Source: Deltaproteobacteria bacterium
GTDB lineage: Bacteria; Myxococcota; Polyangia; Polyangiales; B10-G4
NCBI GenBank assembly: GCA_019312705.1
Contig: JAFDCW010000178.1
Location: forward strand, 1-7,722
Length of the DNA: 7,722 nucleotides
Reading direction: 5' to 3'
Below, one piece after another: positions 1-5,637 of this stretch. The translations under genes were made by a program, and so were the position numbers. The notes under the pieces were generated by a model. It saw nothing but the letters and a program-made list of their open reading frames with translations, was not told the DNA's origin and ran no database searches. The first letter of the stretch is position 1. Every line of letters begins with the position of its first letter.

Positions 1-509
1 GTGAAGGCCCGAGGCGAGAGGGCCGGACAGCTCCGGGCGCCGCAGTTGAGCGCAAAATGGATCCGGGCGTCATGGAAACGCGGGCGAATGATTTGGTTTT
101 CGAGGTGGTCTAGGGTGCGGGAGTGCCCCGCGACGCTATGGGTCACGGTATTGAAGAACCCATCGACGTCGCGGACCGAGTCGAGGGGGTAGCGGGTGGT
201 GATCGCGTGCACGACGAGGGCGTTGTAGGCATTGAGCCAGGACGCGAGGCCTTCGTCGTCGTTCATTGCGCCCACCGCTTCGACGAAGCGGTTCAGATCT
301 GCGAGGCGCTCGGGATCGGCCCGAAGCCCCGCGTAGTCGAAGCCGCCGCCCCGGGCGTGAGCCGTCAGGACGCGCTGCCACGGGCCCGCGTCGAGGGCCT
401 GGGCCGCCCCTGGAACCGCCGACATGAGCAGGCCGAGCACCATCGCGGAGAGCGCCACAGGGTTGCTGATGCGGGCCAGGGTCTGACGAGCCACGGGGTT
501 GGTACGCAC
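1..509 (-). CDS. DUF547 domain secreted protein (3' end outside window)
   Basis: This reading frame on the minus strand runs off the left edge without a stop; 169 codons are visible. From the GTG at 509, a basic N-terminus is followed by a hydrophobic stretch (about residues 18-36) ending in AQA, a good signal peptidase I site after residue 38, so the protein is probably exported. The mature part matches the DUF547 family: WLNAYNALVVHAI at 91-103, LDHLENQIIRPRF at 133-145, and HFALNCGARSCPAL at 151-164 with the paired conserved cysteines (C156, C161). The biochemical role of DUF547 is not established, so none is assigned; the conserved Cys and His residues hint at a catalytic or metal site (inference). 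GTG 533 is an alternative in-frame start; a GAAGGA lies 12 bases before GTG 509. The next in-frame stop upstream is TAA at 566-564, which rules out a longer form. The gene is divergent from the copper-binding lipoprotein gene. Confidence 0.9.
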   Translation of the reverse strand, partial: MRTNPVARQTLARISNPVALSAMVLGLLMSAVPGAAQALDAGPWQRVLTAHARGGGFDYAGLRADPERLADLNRFVEAVGAMNDDEGLASWLNAYNALVVHAITTRYPLDSVRDVDGFFNTVTHSVAGHSRTLDHLENQIIRPRFHDARIHFALNCGARSCPALSPRAF

Positions 510-605
510 GATGGAGCACGATCCTTCAATCACGGGGGACCCTACGCTCTCGCGCCCATGGCGTTACCCCTTGACGAGGCAAAGTTCGGGGGACACATCG
601 CCCGC

Positions 606-1019
606 ATGTTACGCCTTCCCCTCGCGTCCGCATTCTCCATCTTCTGCATCCTGACCGCAGTCGGGGCCCTGGCGGCCCTCTCGGGCTGCGAAGAGACCAG
701 CCGAGCGGGCTCAGCCCCCACCGCCGTCACGGCCCCGGCCGACGCCACCTACACGGTCCGCGGCCGCATCGCTGACGTCATCGGCGACGAGGTCTCGATC
801 CAGCACGAGGAGATCGCCGACTTCAAGAACCGCGACGGGGAGACCGTCGGCATGATGACCATGACCATGGCCTTCTACCGCCCCGACAGCGTATCGATGC
901 ACGGCCTCGCGGTCGGCGACGCCGTCGAATTGACGTTCGAGATGCGCTGGGAAGGCGACCACCGCCTCACCATCGCCGCGCTCTCCAAGCTGCCCGACGG
1001 AACCGAACTCGAGCTCTGA
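606..1019 (+). CDS. CusF-like periplasmic copper-binding lipoprotein
   Basis: 137 residues. The N-terminus is a lipoprotein signal: hydrophobic residues 4-25, then the lipobox LSGC with the lipidated Cys at 28, followed by an Ala/Pro/Thr-rich linker to about 47. Residues 49-129 match the small beta-barrel CusF/CusF-like domain: YTVRGRIADV, IQHEEI (H67), the methionine-rich MMTMTMAF (83-90), GLAVGDAVELTF (100-111) and a closing RLTIAALSKL. By homology with CusF, H67, M86 and M88 are the likely Cu(I) ligands; M83 sits where E. coli CusF has its capping Trp. Such proteins bind or shuttle periplasmic copper; here it is likely membrane-anchored. No Cus efflux pump, SCO or cytochrome oxidase gene lies in the window, so export versus cuproenzyme assembly is undecided. 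ATG 606 places the signal peptide at the very N-terminus; ATG 558 would add 16 residues that are not signal-like. The open frame extends further upstream but only as non-coding shadow. Confidence 0.88.
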   Translation: MLRLPLASAFSIFCILTAVGALAALSGCEETSRAGSAPTAVTAPADATYTVRGRIADVIGDEVSIQHEEIADFKNRDGETVGMMTMTMAFYRPDSVSMHGLAVGDAVELTFEMRWEGDHRLTIAALSKLPDGTELEL

Positions 1020-1029
1020 GGGCGGGGGT

Positions 1030-1935
1030 CTATTCGGCGGGACGCCGACCGATCACCACCCGGCCGATGCCGGACAGGTCGGGATGCACGACGACGTCGT
1101 CATACCCCGCCGCGCGGAGAAGATCGGCGACGACCTTCCCCTGGTCGTAGCCGACCTCGAGGGCCAGGGGTGCGCCGGCCTCGAGATGCTGAAGTGCGCC
1201 TGCGGCGATGCGGCGGATGATGTCGAGGCCATCCGCGCCGGCGGCGAGAGCCAGCATCGGCTCGTGGTCGCGCACGTCGGCATCGAGCTGAGCGATGTCC
1301 GCATCGGTGATGTACGGAGGATTCGCCACGATCGCGGCGATGCGCGCACCTTCATCGACCGCACCGAAGAGGTCCCCAACGCGGAACTCCACCCGGTCCG
1401 CGACGCCGAGACTCTCGGCGTTCTGCCGTGCGACCTCCGCCGCGTCGTCCGAGATGTCGGTCCCGACCACGCGCACATCCGGTCGCTCGGCGGCGAGGGT
1501 CACCGCGACGCAGCCGCTCCCCGTGCAGAGGTCCAAGATGTGCACGGTATTCTGGGCGGGGCCGGCGGCGGCTTCGTCCCGGGCGCCGAGGGCCTCGAGG
1601 GTGTACTCGACGAGGTGCTCGGTTTCCGGGCGCGGCACGAGCACGGCCGGGCTCACCGAAAAGGACCGCCCGTAGAACTCCCGGCGCCCGAGGATATAGG
1701 CGATGGGCTCCCGGTCCCTGCGCCGCGGAACGAGGGCCCGGACCTTGGCGAGCTCGTCGGCCATCAACGGCCGGTCCAGGTCGAGGTAGAGGCTCACGCG
1801 AGGCAAATCGAGGGCGTGGGCGACCAGGAGGTCCGCGTCGAGGCGGGCGCTCTCGATGCCGCGCCTGGCGAAATCCTCCGCCATCCACATTACCATTCGG
1901 CGAATCGTCCAGGGTTCGGCGCTCACCCGCGGCAT
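1030..1935 (-). CDS. prmC: Peptide chain release factor N5-glutamine methyltransferase
   Basis: 301 residues, close to the usual 280-300 for PrmC/HemK. It transfers a methyl group from S-adenosylmethionine to the glutamine of the GGQ motif of release factors RF1/RF2 in the cytoplasm, which speeds translation termination. The N-terminal helical domain (about 8-95) has WTIRRMVMWMAEDF, ARLDADLLVAHAL, and EPIAYILGRREFYG (76-89). The RPETE motif is at 102-106, the SAM-binding glycine loop LDLCTGSGC at 134-142, the acidic ribose-binding GTD near 158-160, and the catalytic glutamine-binding NPPY at 205-208. The C-terminus carries the family's DLSGIGRVVIGRR. The ATG at 1935 retains the conserved first helix; the next Met (residue 14) would cut it. 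No clear Shine-Dalgarno is visible. prmC often follows prfA; here the upstream gene is an unrelated lipoprotein 97 bases away. The stop lies only 10 bases from that of the convergent CusF-like gene. Confidence 0.97.
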   Translation of the reverse strand: MPRVSAEPWTIRRMVMWMAEDFARRGIESARLDADLLVAHALDLPRVSLYLDLDRPLMADELAKVRALVPRRRDREPIAYILGRREFYGRSFSVSPAVLVPRPETEHLVEYTLEALGARDEAAAGPAQNTVHILDLCTGSGCVAVTLAAERPDVRVVGTDISDDAAEVARQNAESLGVADRVEFRVGDLFGAVDEGARIAAIVANPPYITDADIAQLDADVRDHEPMLALAAGADGLDIIRRIAAGALQHLEAGAPLALEVGYDQGKVVADLLRAAGYDDVVVHPDLSGIGRVVIGRRPAE

Positions 1936-2032
1936 GTAGCGGCCGCGAGGGGCGCGGGCAAGGGCGACAAGTCCATCGAGGTCGTCCCAGCGGACCTAAC
2001 GTGCGAGGTTTACGCGAGCGAATCGAGTCCCA

Positions 2033-4267
2033 TCAGGGAATGCAGCCCTGGGCCGCATCGAGGAATGCCCGGTCATCTGAATCGATCGCACCGCTCTGGT
2101 CGAGGTCGGCGCGATCGCACCACCCGTTGCCTTCGCTGCACTCCGTGCCGTCGGGGAATCCGCCGCGCAGGGTGTCGAATCGGGCGATGTCAGCCCCATT
2201 CACGCCGCCGTTGTCATCGAGGTCGACGTGCGTGCACCCCAGCCTGGCCCAGGTGCAGTCCAACGTCTGGGGGCTGTCGATGCACAGCGCCGCTTCGAAC
2301 CAGAGGTCAAACGGCCCCAAGTTGAACACCGTGTGGTGTGGGTTCTCGACGGCCCCCCACGTGCCGTCGGCCTGGACGGCCTCGTATCCCGCACCGGCGC
2401 GCCGCACCGGCGGGGTCGATCCGAACCGATCCCGGTAGCGCTCCACCCTCCAGGGCGCGCGCTCCGTGATGCTGAACAGATGAGCCTCGACCCTCGCCTG
2501 AATCTCCCCGTCGCCAATGAGTGGTGCACTGGCTGTGTCCGCCAAGGCAAGCGGGGCCTCGAGGGCGCGCGTGTGCTCCTCCCCGCGACCGAATCCGGCG
2601 ACGATAGACAGGGGGCTGTCCAAGGCGAACATCCGGGTATAGACGCCGCCCATGTACTGCATCTGCTCGAGCCGGGCGATCCGATTCGGATCCCCATCGT
2701 CACGTACGATCTCTTCCACCACGCCCTGAAACCGCAACAGGTGCCTCAGATTCGCGATGGCCTCGTCGTAGAGCGCGGCGTCTTCCGTCATGCGGGCATA
2801 CGACGCGAGCGCGACGGGACCGATCAACATCTCGGCGAAATCGTCCATGGTGGTGTCGATGATCCCCAACAGCATGTCAGGCCCGAACATGTCGAGGACA
2901 CCGTGGATCATCGGCCCGGAGATATCGGCCCAGCTCACGCCACCGAACGCCTCATCGATGGAGCTGCACGAGTTGGGTGTCCCGTCGGAGGGGAAGCCGA
3001 GGGAGGTCAGGATCAGCCCGAACCCAGCCAGGTCCGAAGCGCCTGCCAGCGGCGTCTCGGGCACGGGAGACCTCAAGCCGCCGCTCGAGATGGCGTGAGC
3101 GAGGTAGATCATGGCGCACGAGTTGAGGCTGCCCAGGTCCTGGGGCTCTTCCTCGCCGTCGGGGTTCCGCTGACCCGCGGGGCTGAGCGTATTGTAGTCG
3201 TGCCACTCGTCGACGGTCATCAAGACGTTCCCGTGGGCCACGATGCTGTCACCCGTGCGCCGGGCCGCGTCGACGGCGCTTTGTGCCGCGTTCCGTAGGT
3301 CCGTGGGCACGCAGGCCATCCGGCGAATGTCCATGGCGGCGAGGAAGCCCATGGCGACGTCGGTGAAGTTGTCGCGGGAATTGTGGTTACCCCACCATGC
3401 TCCGGCCCAGGGGCCCCTCTCGGAGCGCACAAACGACGAGCAGCAGTCGGATTGCCGGATGAACGCCGGACTGCCGTCAAGCTCCGAGAACACATAGGTG
3501 GCGGAAAACGACCCGGTGTCGTGCAGGGGCATGAACCGGAAGAAGAAGTCTTCGGGGTTCTCGCGATAGGTGAAACGCACCCCCTCGTAGAAGCTGTCGA
3601 GGATCTCCTGTTCGAGTCCGGGCGGTGGTGCAACGGGGGGGTCTAGCGGTGTGCCGAGACGAGTCCTCGTGACCGTGTCGGCGACGCCGTCGGTGACGCG
3701 GGTCCATCCGGGCAGCGCCTCGCGGGTGGTGAGGCCCGGGTGCCCCGAGACGGCCTCGTTGAAGGCCGCCCCGCGCAGCATGCGAATCAGCGAGAGCTCG
3801 AAGTCGCGACCCCCAAGCGCCTGGTACAGCTTGTAGGTGGCGAAGAGGGACATGCACATCGGCATGTTGTTGTCCGGGCCGAGGATGACCTCGTAGTTGT
3901 CACCTGACCGCGCGACGGCCGAGCGCCCGAAGAAGTTCGCCGCCGACGCGTCGCCGCCGAGAGCAAAACGGTTGACGGAGACGAGCACCCGACTCGACCG
4001 CTCGCGGTAGAATGCCTTGAAAGCGTCCGCTCGCGCCGACGGGTTGGGCTCGGATATCGCGGTGGATGCGGGGTCAGGCCAACACGCCAGGTCTGGGATG
4101 ACGGGCGCGGGTGGTCGGGCTGCGTCCGAGTCGGTCGCGCCGTCGCCGACGGGGCCTGCATCACCGACGGGTCCGGTATCGACGTCGCCCGGCGACTCCC
4201 CCCCGCATGCGGACCCGACCGCGACGAAGACGAGCAGCAGTGGCGTCAGCATGTGCGTTGTTCTCAT
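2033..4267 (-). CDS. Large lipoprotein with C-terminal dockerin-like EF-hand pair, unknown function
   Basis: 744 residues. The N-terminus is a lipoprotein signal (hydrophobic 8-18, lipobox GSAC, Cys at 21), then an Asp/Gly/Pro/Ala-rich linker to about residue 55 containing a GPVGD-AGPVGD repeat, typical of surface lipoproteins in myxobacteria-like genomes. The main body (about 60-660) is not recognised; it looks globular and largely alpha-helical, with aromatic-rich segments such as ENPEDFFFRFMPLHDTGSF and AWWGNHNSRDNFTDVAMGF and several cysteines, including a CC pair. The C-terminus has two calcium-loop repeats: D682-L-D-D-N-G-G-V-N-G-A-D693 and D721-L-D-Q-S-G-A-I-D-S-D-D732, both with ligands at loop positions 1, 3, 5, 9 and 12, as in dockerin domains, and with Cys residues around them. 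It is probably anchored to a membrane and exposed to the periplasm or exterior. An enzyme of polysaccharide turnover is one possibility from the dockerin-like tail, but no catalytic motif supports it. ATG 4267 fits the signal peptide; Met6 is an alternative. Confidence 0.88.
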   Translation of the reverse strand: MRTTHMLTPLLLVFVAVGSACGGESPGDVDTGPVGDAGPVGDGATDSDAARPPAPVIPDLACWPDPASTAISEPNPSARADAFKAFYRERSSRVLVSVNRFALGGDASAANFFGRSAVARSGDNYEVILGPDNNMPMCMSLFATYKLYQALGGRDFELSLIRMLRGAAFNEAVSGHPGLTTREALPGWTRVTDGVADTVTRTRLGTPLDPPVAPPPGLEQEILDSFYEGVRFTYRENPEDFFFRFMPLHDTGSFSATYVFSELDGSPAFIRQSDCCSSFVRSERGPWAGAWWGNHNSRDNFTDVAMGFLAAMDIRRMACVPTDLRNAAQSAVDAARRTGDSIVAHGNVLMTVDEWHDYNTLSPAGQRNPDGEEEPQDLGSLNSCAMIYLAHAISSGGLRSPVPETPLAGASDLAGFGLILTSLGFPSDGTPNSCSSIDEAFGGVSWADISGPMIHGVLDMFGPDMLLGIIDTTMDDFAEMLIGPVALASYARMTEDAALYDEAIANLRHLLRFQGVVEEIVRDDGDPNRIARLEQMQYMGGVYTRMFALDSPLSIVAGFGRGEEHTRALEAPLALADTASAPLIGDGEIQARVEAHLFSITERAPWRVERYRDRFGSTPPVRRAGAGYEAVQADGTWGAVENPHHTVFNLGPFDLWFEAALCIDSPQTLDCTWARLGCTHVDLDDNGGVNGADIARFDTLRGGFPDGTECSEGNGWCDRADLDQSGAIDSDDRAFLDAAQGCIP

Positions 4268-4569
4268 GGCGTCCCAGCGCGCGGGAAGCTACGGCGCGCC
4301 CTGGACGAAGGCAAGCGGGGCACCGCTGCCTGCAACATCGTGGTGCGACTCGTCTGAGGCTGAACGGGTTATCGCCCGTCCGCGCACTGAAGACAGCCGA
4401 GCACATTGGGCGGCGAAGTCTTCGAGTGCCGCGACGGAAACAACCGAGGCGTGATCCCCGCCGTACTGTGCGGTCCGATGTAGCGGGACGCTCTTCGCGC
4501 ATTTCATCGATTCCTCGGAGCCCAGCCCGCTCCGCCACACCCCAAACAGCGCCCCCCCCACGGCACGAC

Positions 4570-4583
4570 GTTCAGGACTGAAC
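4570..4583. promoter_or_regulatory. Perfect palindrome, candidate operator
   Basis: GTTCAG-GA-CTGAAC: two perfect 6-bp inverted arms with a 2-bp spacer, overlapping the -35 hexamer of the promoter for the HTH-like gene. Its position suggests a repressor site, possibly for the product of the downstream gene itself (inference). It does not fit the published Myxococcus LexA consensus beyond the GTTCAG core. Confidence 0.45.
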
Positions 4584-4607
4584 ATCTTGGCCCGCATATC
4601 CTATAGT
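4579..4607 (+). promoter_or_regulatory. Sigma70-like promoter for the HTH-like gene
   Basis: TGAACA (4579-4584, 4 of 6 to TTGACA), a 17-base spacer, then TATAGT (4602-4607, 5 of 6 to TATAAT). The surrounding sequence is locally AT-rich compared with the rest of the window. Transcription would start near 4614, about 40 bases before the ATG at 4655 and about 145 before the alternative ATG at 4760. Confidence 0.5.
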
Positions 4608-4654
4608 TTCAGCCAGTTACCTTAAGCCCGAAACAATCCCGAAATGAGCCCAAC

Positions 4655-5326
4655 ATGCCTCGAACGCCTCTTCGGCCCTCTCGGGTCCGCACGTCCATCA
4701 ACGCTGGCCCCGTCGTGCCGCTGGCGAGGGTGCCATCGACGGGTCGCGCGAGGCGGGCCATGGGCGAAGCGCTCATCGCCGACATCGCGGCACGGCGTGA
4801 ACGCATCGCCGAGGACTTCTACGAGATCGGCCTGAACCTCCAGAAGCTGTCGCGGAGTCAGGTGTATCGCGCGATGGGCTACGACAGCTTCGACGCGTTG
4901 CTGACGGGCCGCCGGCTGATGGCGCGGGTGCAGGCGTTCAAGCTCATCACGGTCGTCGAAGCCTACCCCAAGGCGATAGCCCTCAGCCTCGGCGTCGAAG
5001 TGGGTTACGCCCTCGTGCGCTTCACCGCGGCAACCCCCGCCCCCGACGTCGCCCGAAGGTTGGCCCAGTCCAACGCGATGATCGACGGCAAGCGCGTCAA
5101 GAGCATGACCGTCGCCGACCTCCGCAACGCCACCAAGCGCGTCACGGCCGCCCCGCGACCAACCGACGCCGACACCCGCCACGCCCGGGGCATCGCCCGA
5201 ACGCTGCAAGCCATGATGCGCCGCCGGGGCGCGCCGTCGGCCACGGTCCGAGCAGAGCGCCAAGGGGCCAAGTGGAAGCTCCGGGTCGAGCTGGACCTCG
5301 ACGAGGGCGAGGTGCTGGGGCGGTGA
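4655..5326 (+). CDS. Small basic protein with HTH/ParB-like helical region, putative regulator
   Basis: 223 residues from ATG 4655, 188 from ATG 4760. Not firmly recognised. Residues 38-105 are helical: ALIADIAARRERIAEDFYEIG, then LQKLSRSQVYRAMGYDSFDALL, then a MARVQAFKLITVVEAYP segment. This order (an 'FYEIG' helix, a 'YRxxGYxSF' turn, then a helix reading 'AxKLI') resembles HTH-containing regulators of the DUF3102/ParB-accessory kind. Residues 150-156 (SMTVADL) are followed by an Ala/Arg/Thr-rich linker and a basic C-terminus with alternating beta-like residues (KWKLRVELDLDEGEV). DNA binding is an inference. The N-terminal 35 residues are basic and low in complexity; ATG 4760 has a much better Shine-Dalgarno (GAGG, 6 bases upstream), so the true start may be there. 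The gene has its own promoter and operator-like palindrome and reads toward the Fic gene, but a gap of about 310 bases makes a shared operon unlikely. Confidence 0.75.
   Translation: MPRTPLRPSRVRTSINAGPVVPLARVPSTGRARRAMGEALIADIAARRERIAEDFYEIGLNLQKLSRSQVYRAMGYDSFDALLTGRRLMARVQAFKLITVVEAYPKAIALSLGVEVGYALVRFTAATPAPDVARRLAQSNAMIDGKRVKSMTVADLRNATKRVTAAPRPTDADTRHARGIARTLQAMMRRRGAPSATVRAERQGAKWKLRVELDLDEGEVLGR
4750..4753 (+). promoter_or_regulatory. Shine-Dalgarno favouring an internal start at 4760
   Basis: GAGG followed by six bases and ATG (4760, codon 36 of the longer form). No comparable site precedes ATG 4655. If this start is used, the 35-residue basic N-terminal tail is not made and the transcript has a leader of about 145 bases. 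Confidence 0.4.
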
Positions 5327-5484
5327 CGACCCTCCCCCCCCCGAAGAGCCCAAGGCATCCGCCAAGGTCGGGATGGTGAGCAACGTCGTCGGCCGCGGGT
5401 TGGGCGCCGAGTGTTGCAGGCCGCGGAAACGCTCACCAGCATCACCGATGCCAGCACCAGGAAGACGATTTGCCGACGGTCCAT
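5327..5484 (-). pseudogene. Possible remnant of a lipoprotein gene (signal peptide only)
   Basis: From an ATG at 5484 the minus strand reads MDRRQIVFLVLASVMLVSVS and then AAC: a short charged n-region, a hydrophobic core and a lipobox (SAAC, Cys at 23), with strongly G/C-biased codons. After the Cys the same frame turns arginine-rich and runs antisense through the HTH-like gene, which looks like shadow rather than protein. The other two frames over this stretch read more like ordinary protein for 10-20 residues, as expected if a frameshift or truncation had broken the gene. The left boundary is set arbitrarily at the neighbouring stop codon. A chance hydrophobic ORF remains possible. Confidence 0.3.
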
Positions 5485-5583
5485 AGCCGGCTCATGGTCA
5501 CCGTTCGAGAGACCGTGCAAGAGGGCCTATGATTGCTGATTGTCCGCATCCCGCCCCTCCTGGGCGCCCACCCCCGAACTAGC
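5327..5583. other. Gene-poor intergenic stretch with C9 tract and possible lipoprotein remnant
   Basis: Between the HTH-like gene and the Fic promoter no plus-strand gene is visible. A run of nine C lies at 5334-5342, just after the stop codon at 5326. On the minus strand the bases before 5484 encode a convincing lipoprotein signal (listed separately). An ATTGTC at 5539-5544 matches half of the inverted Fic operator repeat but is too short to call. No terminator hairpin was found for the HTH-like gene. Confidence 0.5.
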
Positions 5584-5616
5584 TATCCTTGACAATCAAC
5601 CCGTATCCTTGACAAT
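5584..5616 (+). repeat. Two 13-bp direct repeats (TATCCTTGACAAT), candidate operator
   Basis: TATCCTTGACAAT occurs at 5584-5596 and again, identically, at 5604-5616, separated by CAACCCG. The 20-bp period puts both copies on nearly the same face of the helix. A reverse-complement partial copy (CAAGGATAG, 5642-5650) lies over codons 2-5 of the Fic gene. The arrangement is that of an autoregulatory operator; the likely binder is the winged-helix N-terminus of the protein encoded immediately downstream (inference). Confidence 0.75.
5589..5616 (+). promoter_or_regulatory. Promoter of the AbiEi-Fic gene, built from the repeats
   Basis: A perfect -35 TTGACA (5589-5594) in the first repeat, a 16-base spacer, and GACAAT (5611-5616, 4 of 6 to TATAAT) at the end of the second repeat. 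Transcription would start around 5623, leaving a leader of about 15 bases. The TTGACA of the second repeat (5609-5614) has no credible -10 at the right distance, so the first copy is preferred. Confidence 0.55.
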
Positions 5617-5627
5617 AGAACTGAGCC

Positions 5628-5632
5628 AGAGG
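5628..5632 (+). promoter_or_regulatory. Shine-Dalgarno of the AbiEi-Fic gene
   Basis: AGAGG, five bases before the ATG at 5638, supports this start and fits the short leader predicted from the promoter. Confidence 0.65.
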
Positions 5633-5637
5633 CCTCA

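Larger units (their letters stand above)
4268..4654. other. Divergent intergenic region, no convincing gene
   Basis: 387 bases between the starts of the dockerin-like lipoprotein gene (minus) and the HTH-like gene (plus). An open frame of about 100 codons exists on the minus strand (4597-4289), but its third positions are much less G/C-biased than in neighbouring genes and its translation resembles nothing known, so I treat the region as non-coding. It contains a short hairpin (ACGGG-TTATCG-CCCGT, about 4364-4379), a lone CTGAAC half-site at 4360-4365, and, at its right end, the promoter and palindrome listed separately. No promoter could be identified for the minus-strand gene. Confidence 0.6.

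Noticed and set aside
136..519. Arginine/proline-rich minus-strand frame
   Set aside because: It is a shadow of the DUF547 gene, which lies on the same strand in another frame and has clear conserved motifs.
571..599. Promoter of the CusF-like gene from TTGACG at 571-576
   Set aside because: No acceptable -10 hexamer lies 16-18 bases downstream.
123..605. N-terminal extension of the CusF-like open frame
   Set aside because: It overlaps the DUF547 gene on the other strand, has no family resemblance and would bury the lipoprotein signal peptide in the middle of the protein.
1084..2438. Long plus-strand open frames over prmC and the end of the lipoprotein gene
   Set aside because: They are antisense shadows in high-GC coding DNA, rich in Arg, Gly and His without domain features.
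2228..3298. 356-codon plus-strand open frame
   Set aside because: It is antisense to the dockerin-like lipoprotein gene, with no recognisable domain.
4570..4583. LexA (SOS) box
   Set aside because: Only the GTTCAG core matches the Myxococcus-type consensus as I remember it; the upstream half does not fit on either strand.
4289..4597. 102-codon minus-strand frame upstream of the lipoprotein gene
   Set aside because: Its third positions are only moderately G/C-rich, unlike the neighbours, no ribosome-binding site or family was seen, and it covers the promoter and palindrome of the divergent gene.
4622..5383. Minus-strand frame opposite the HTH-like gene
   Set aside because: Its translation is His/Gly/Arg-rich with no motif, while the plus-strand frame has a coherent helical protein, promoter and ribosome-binding site.
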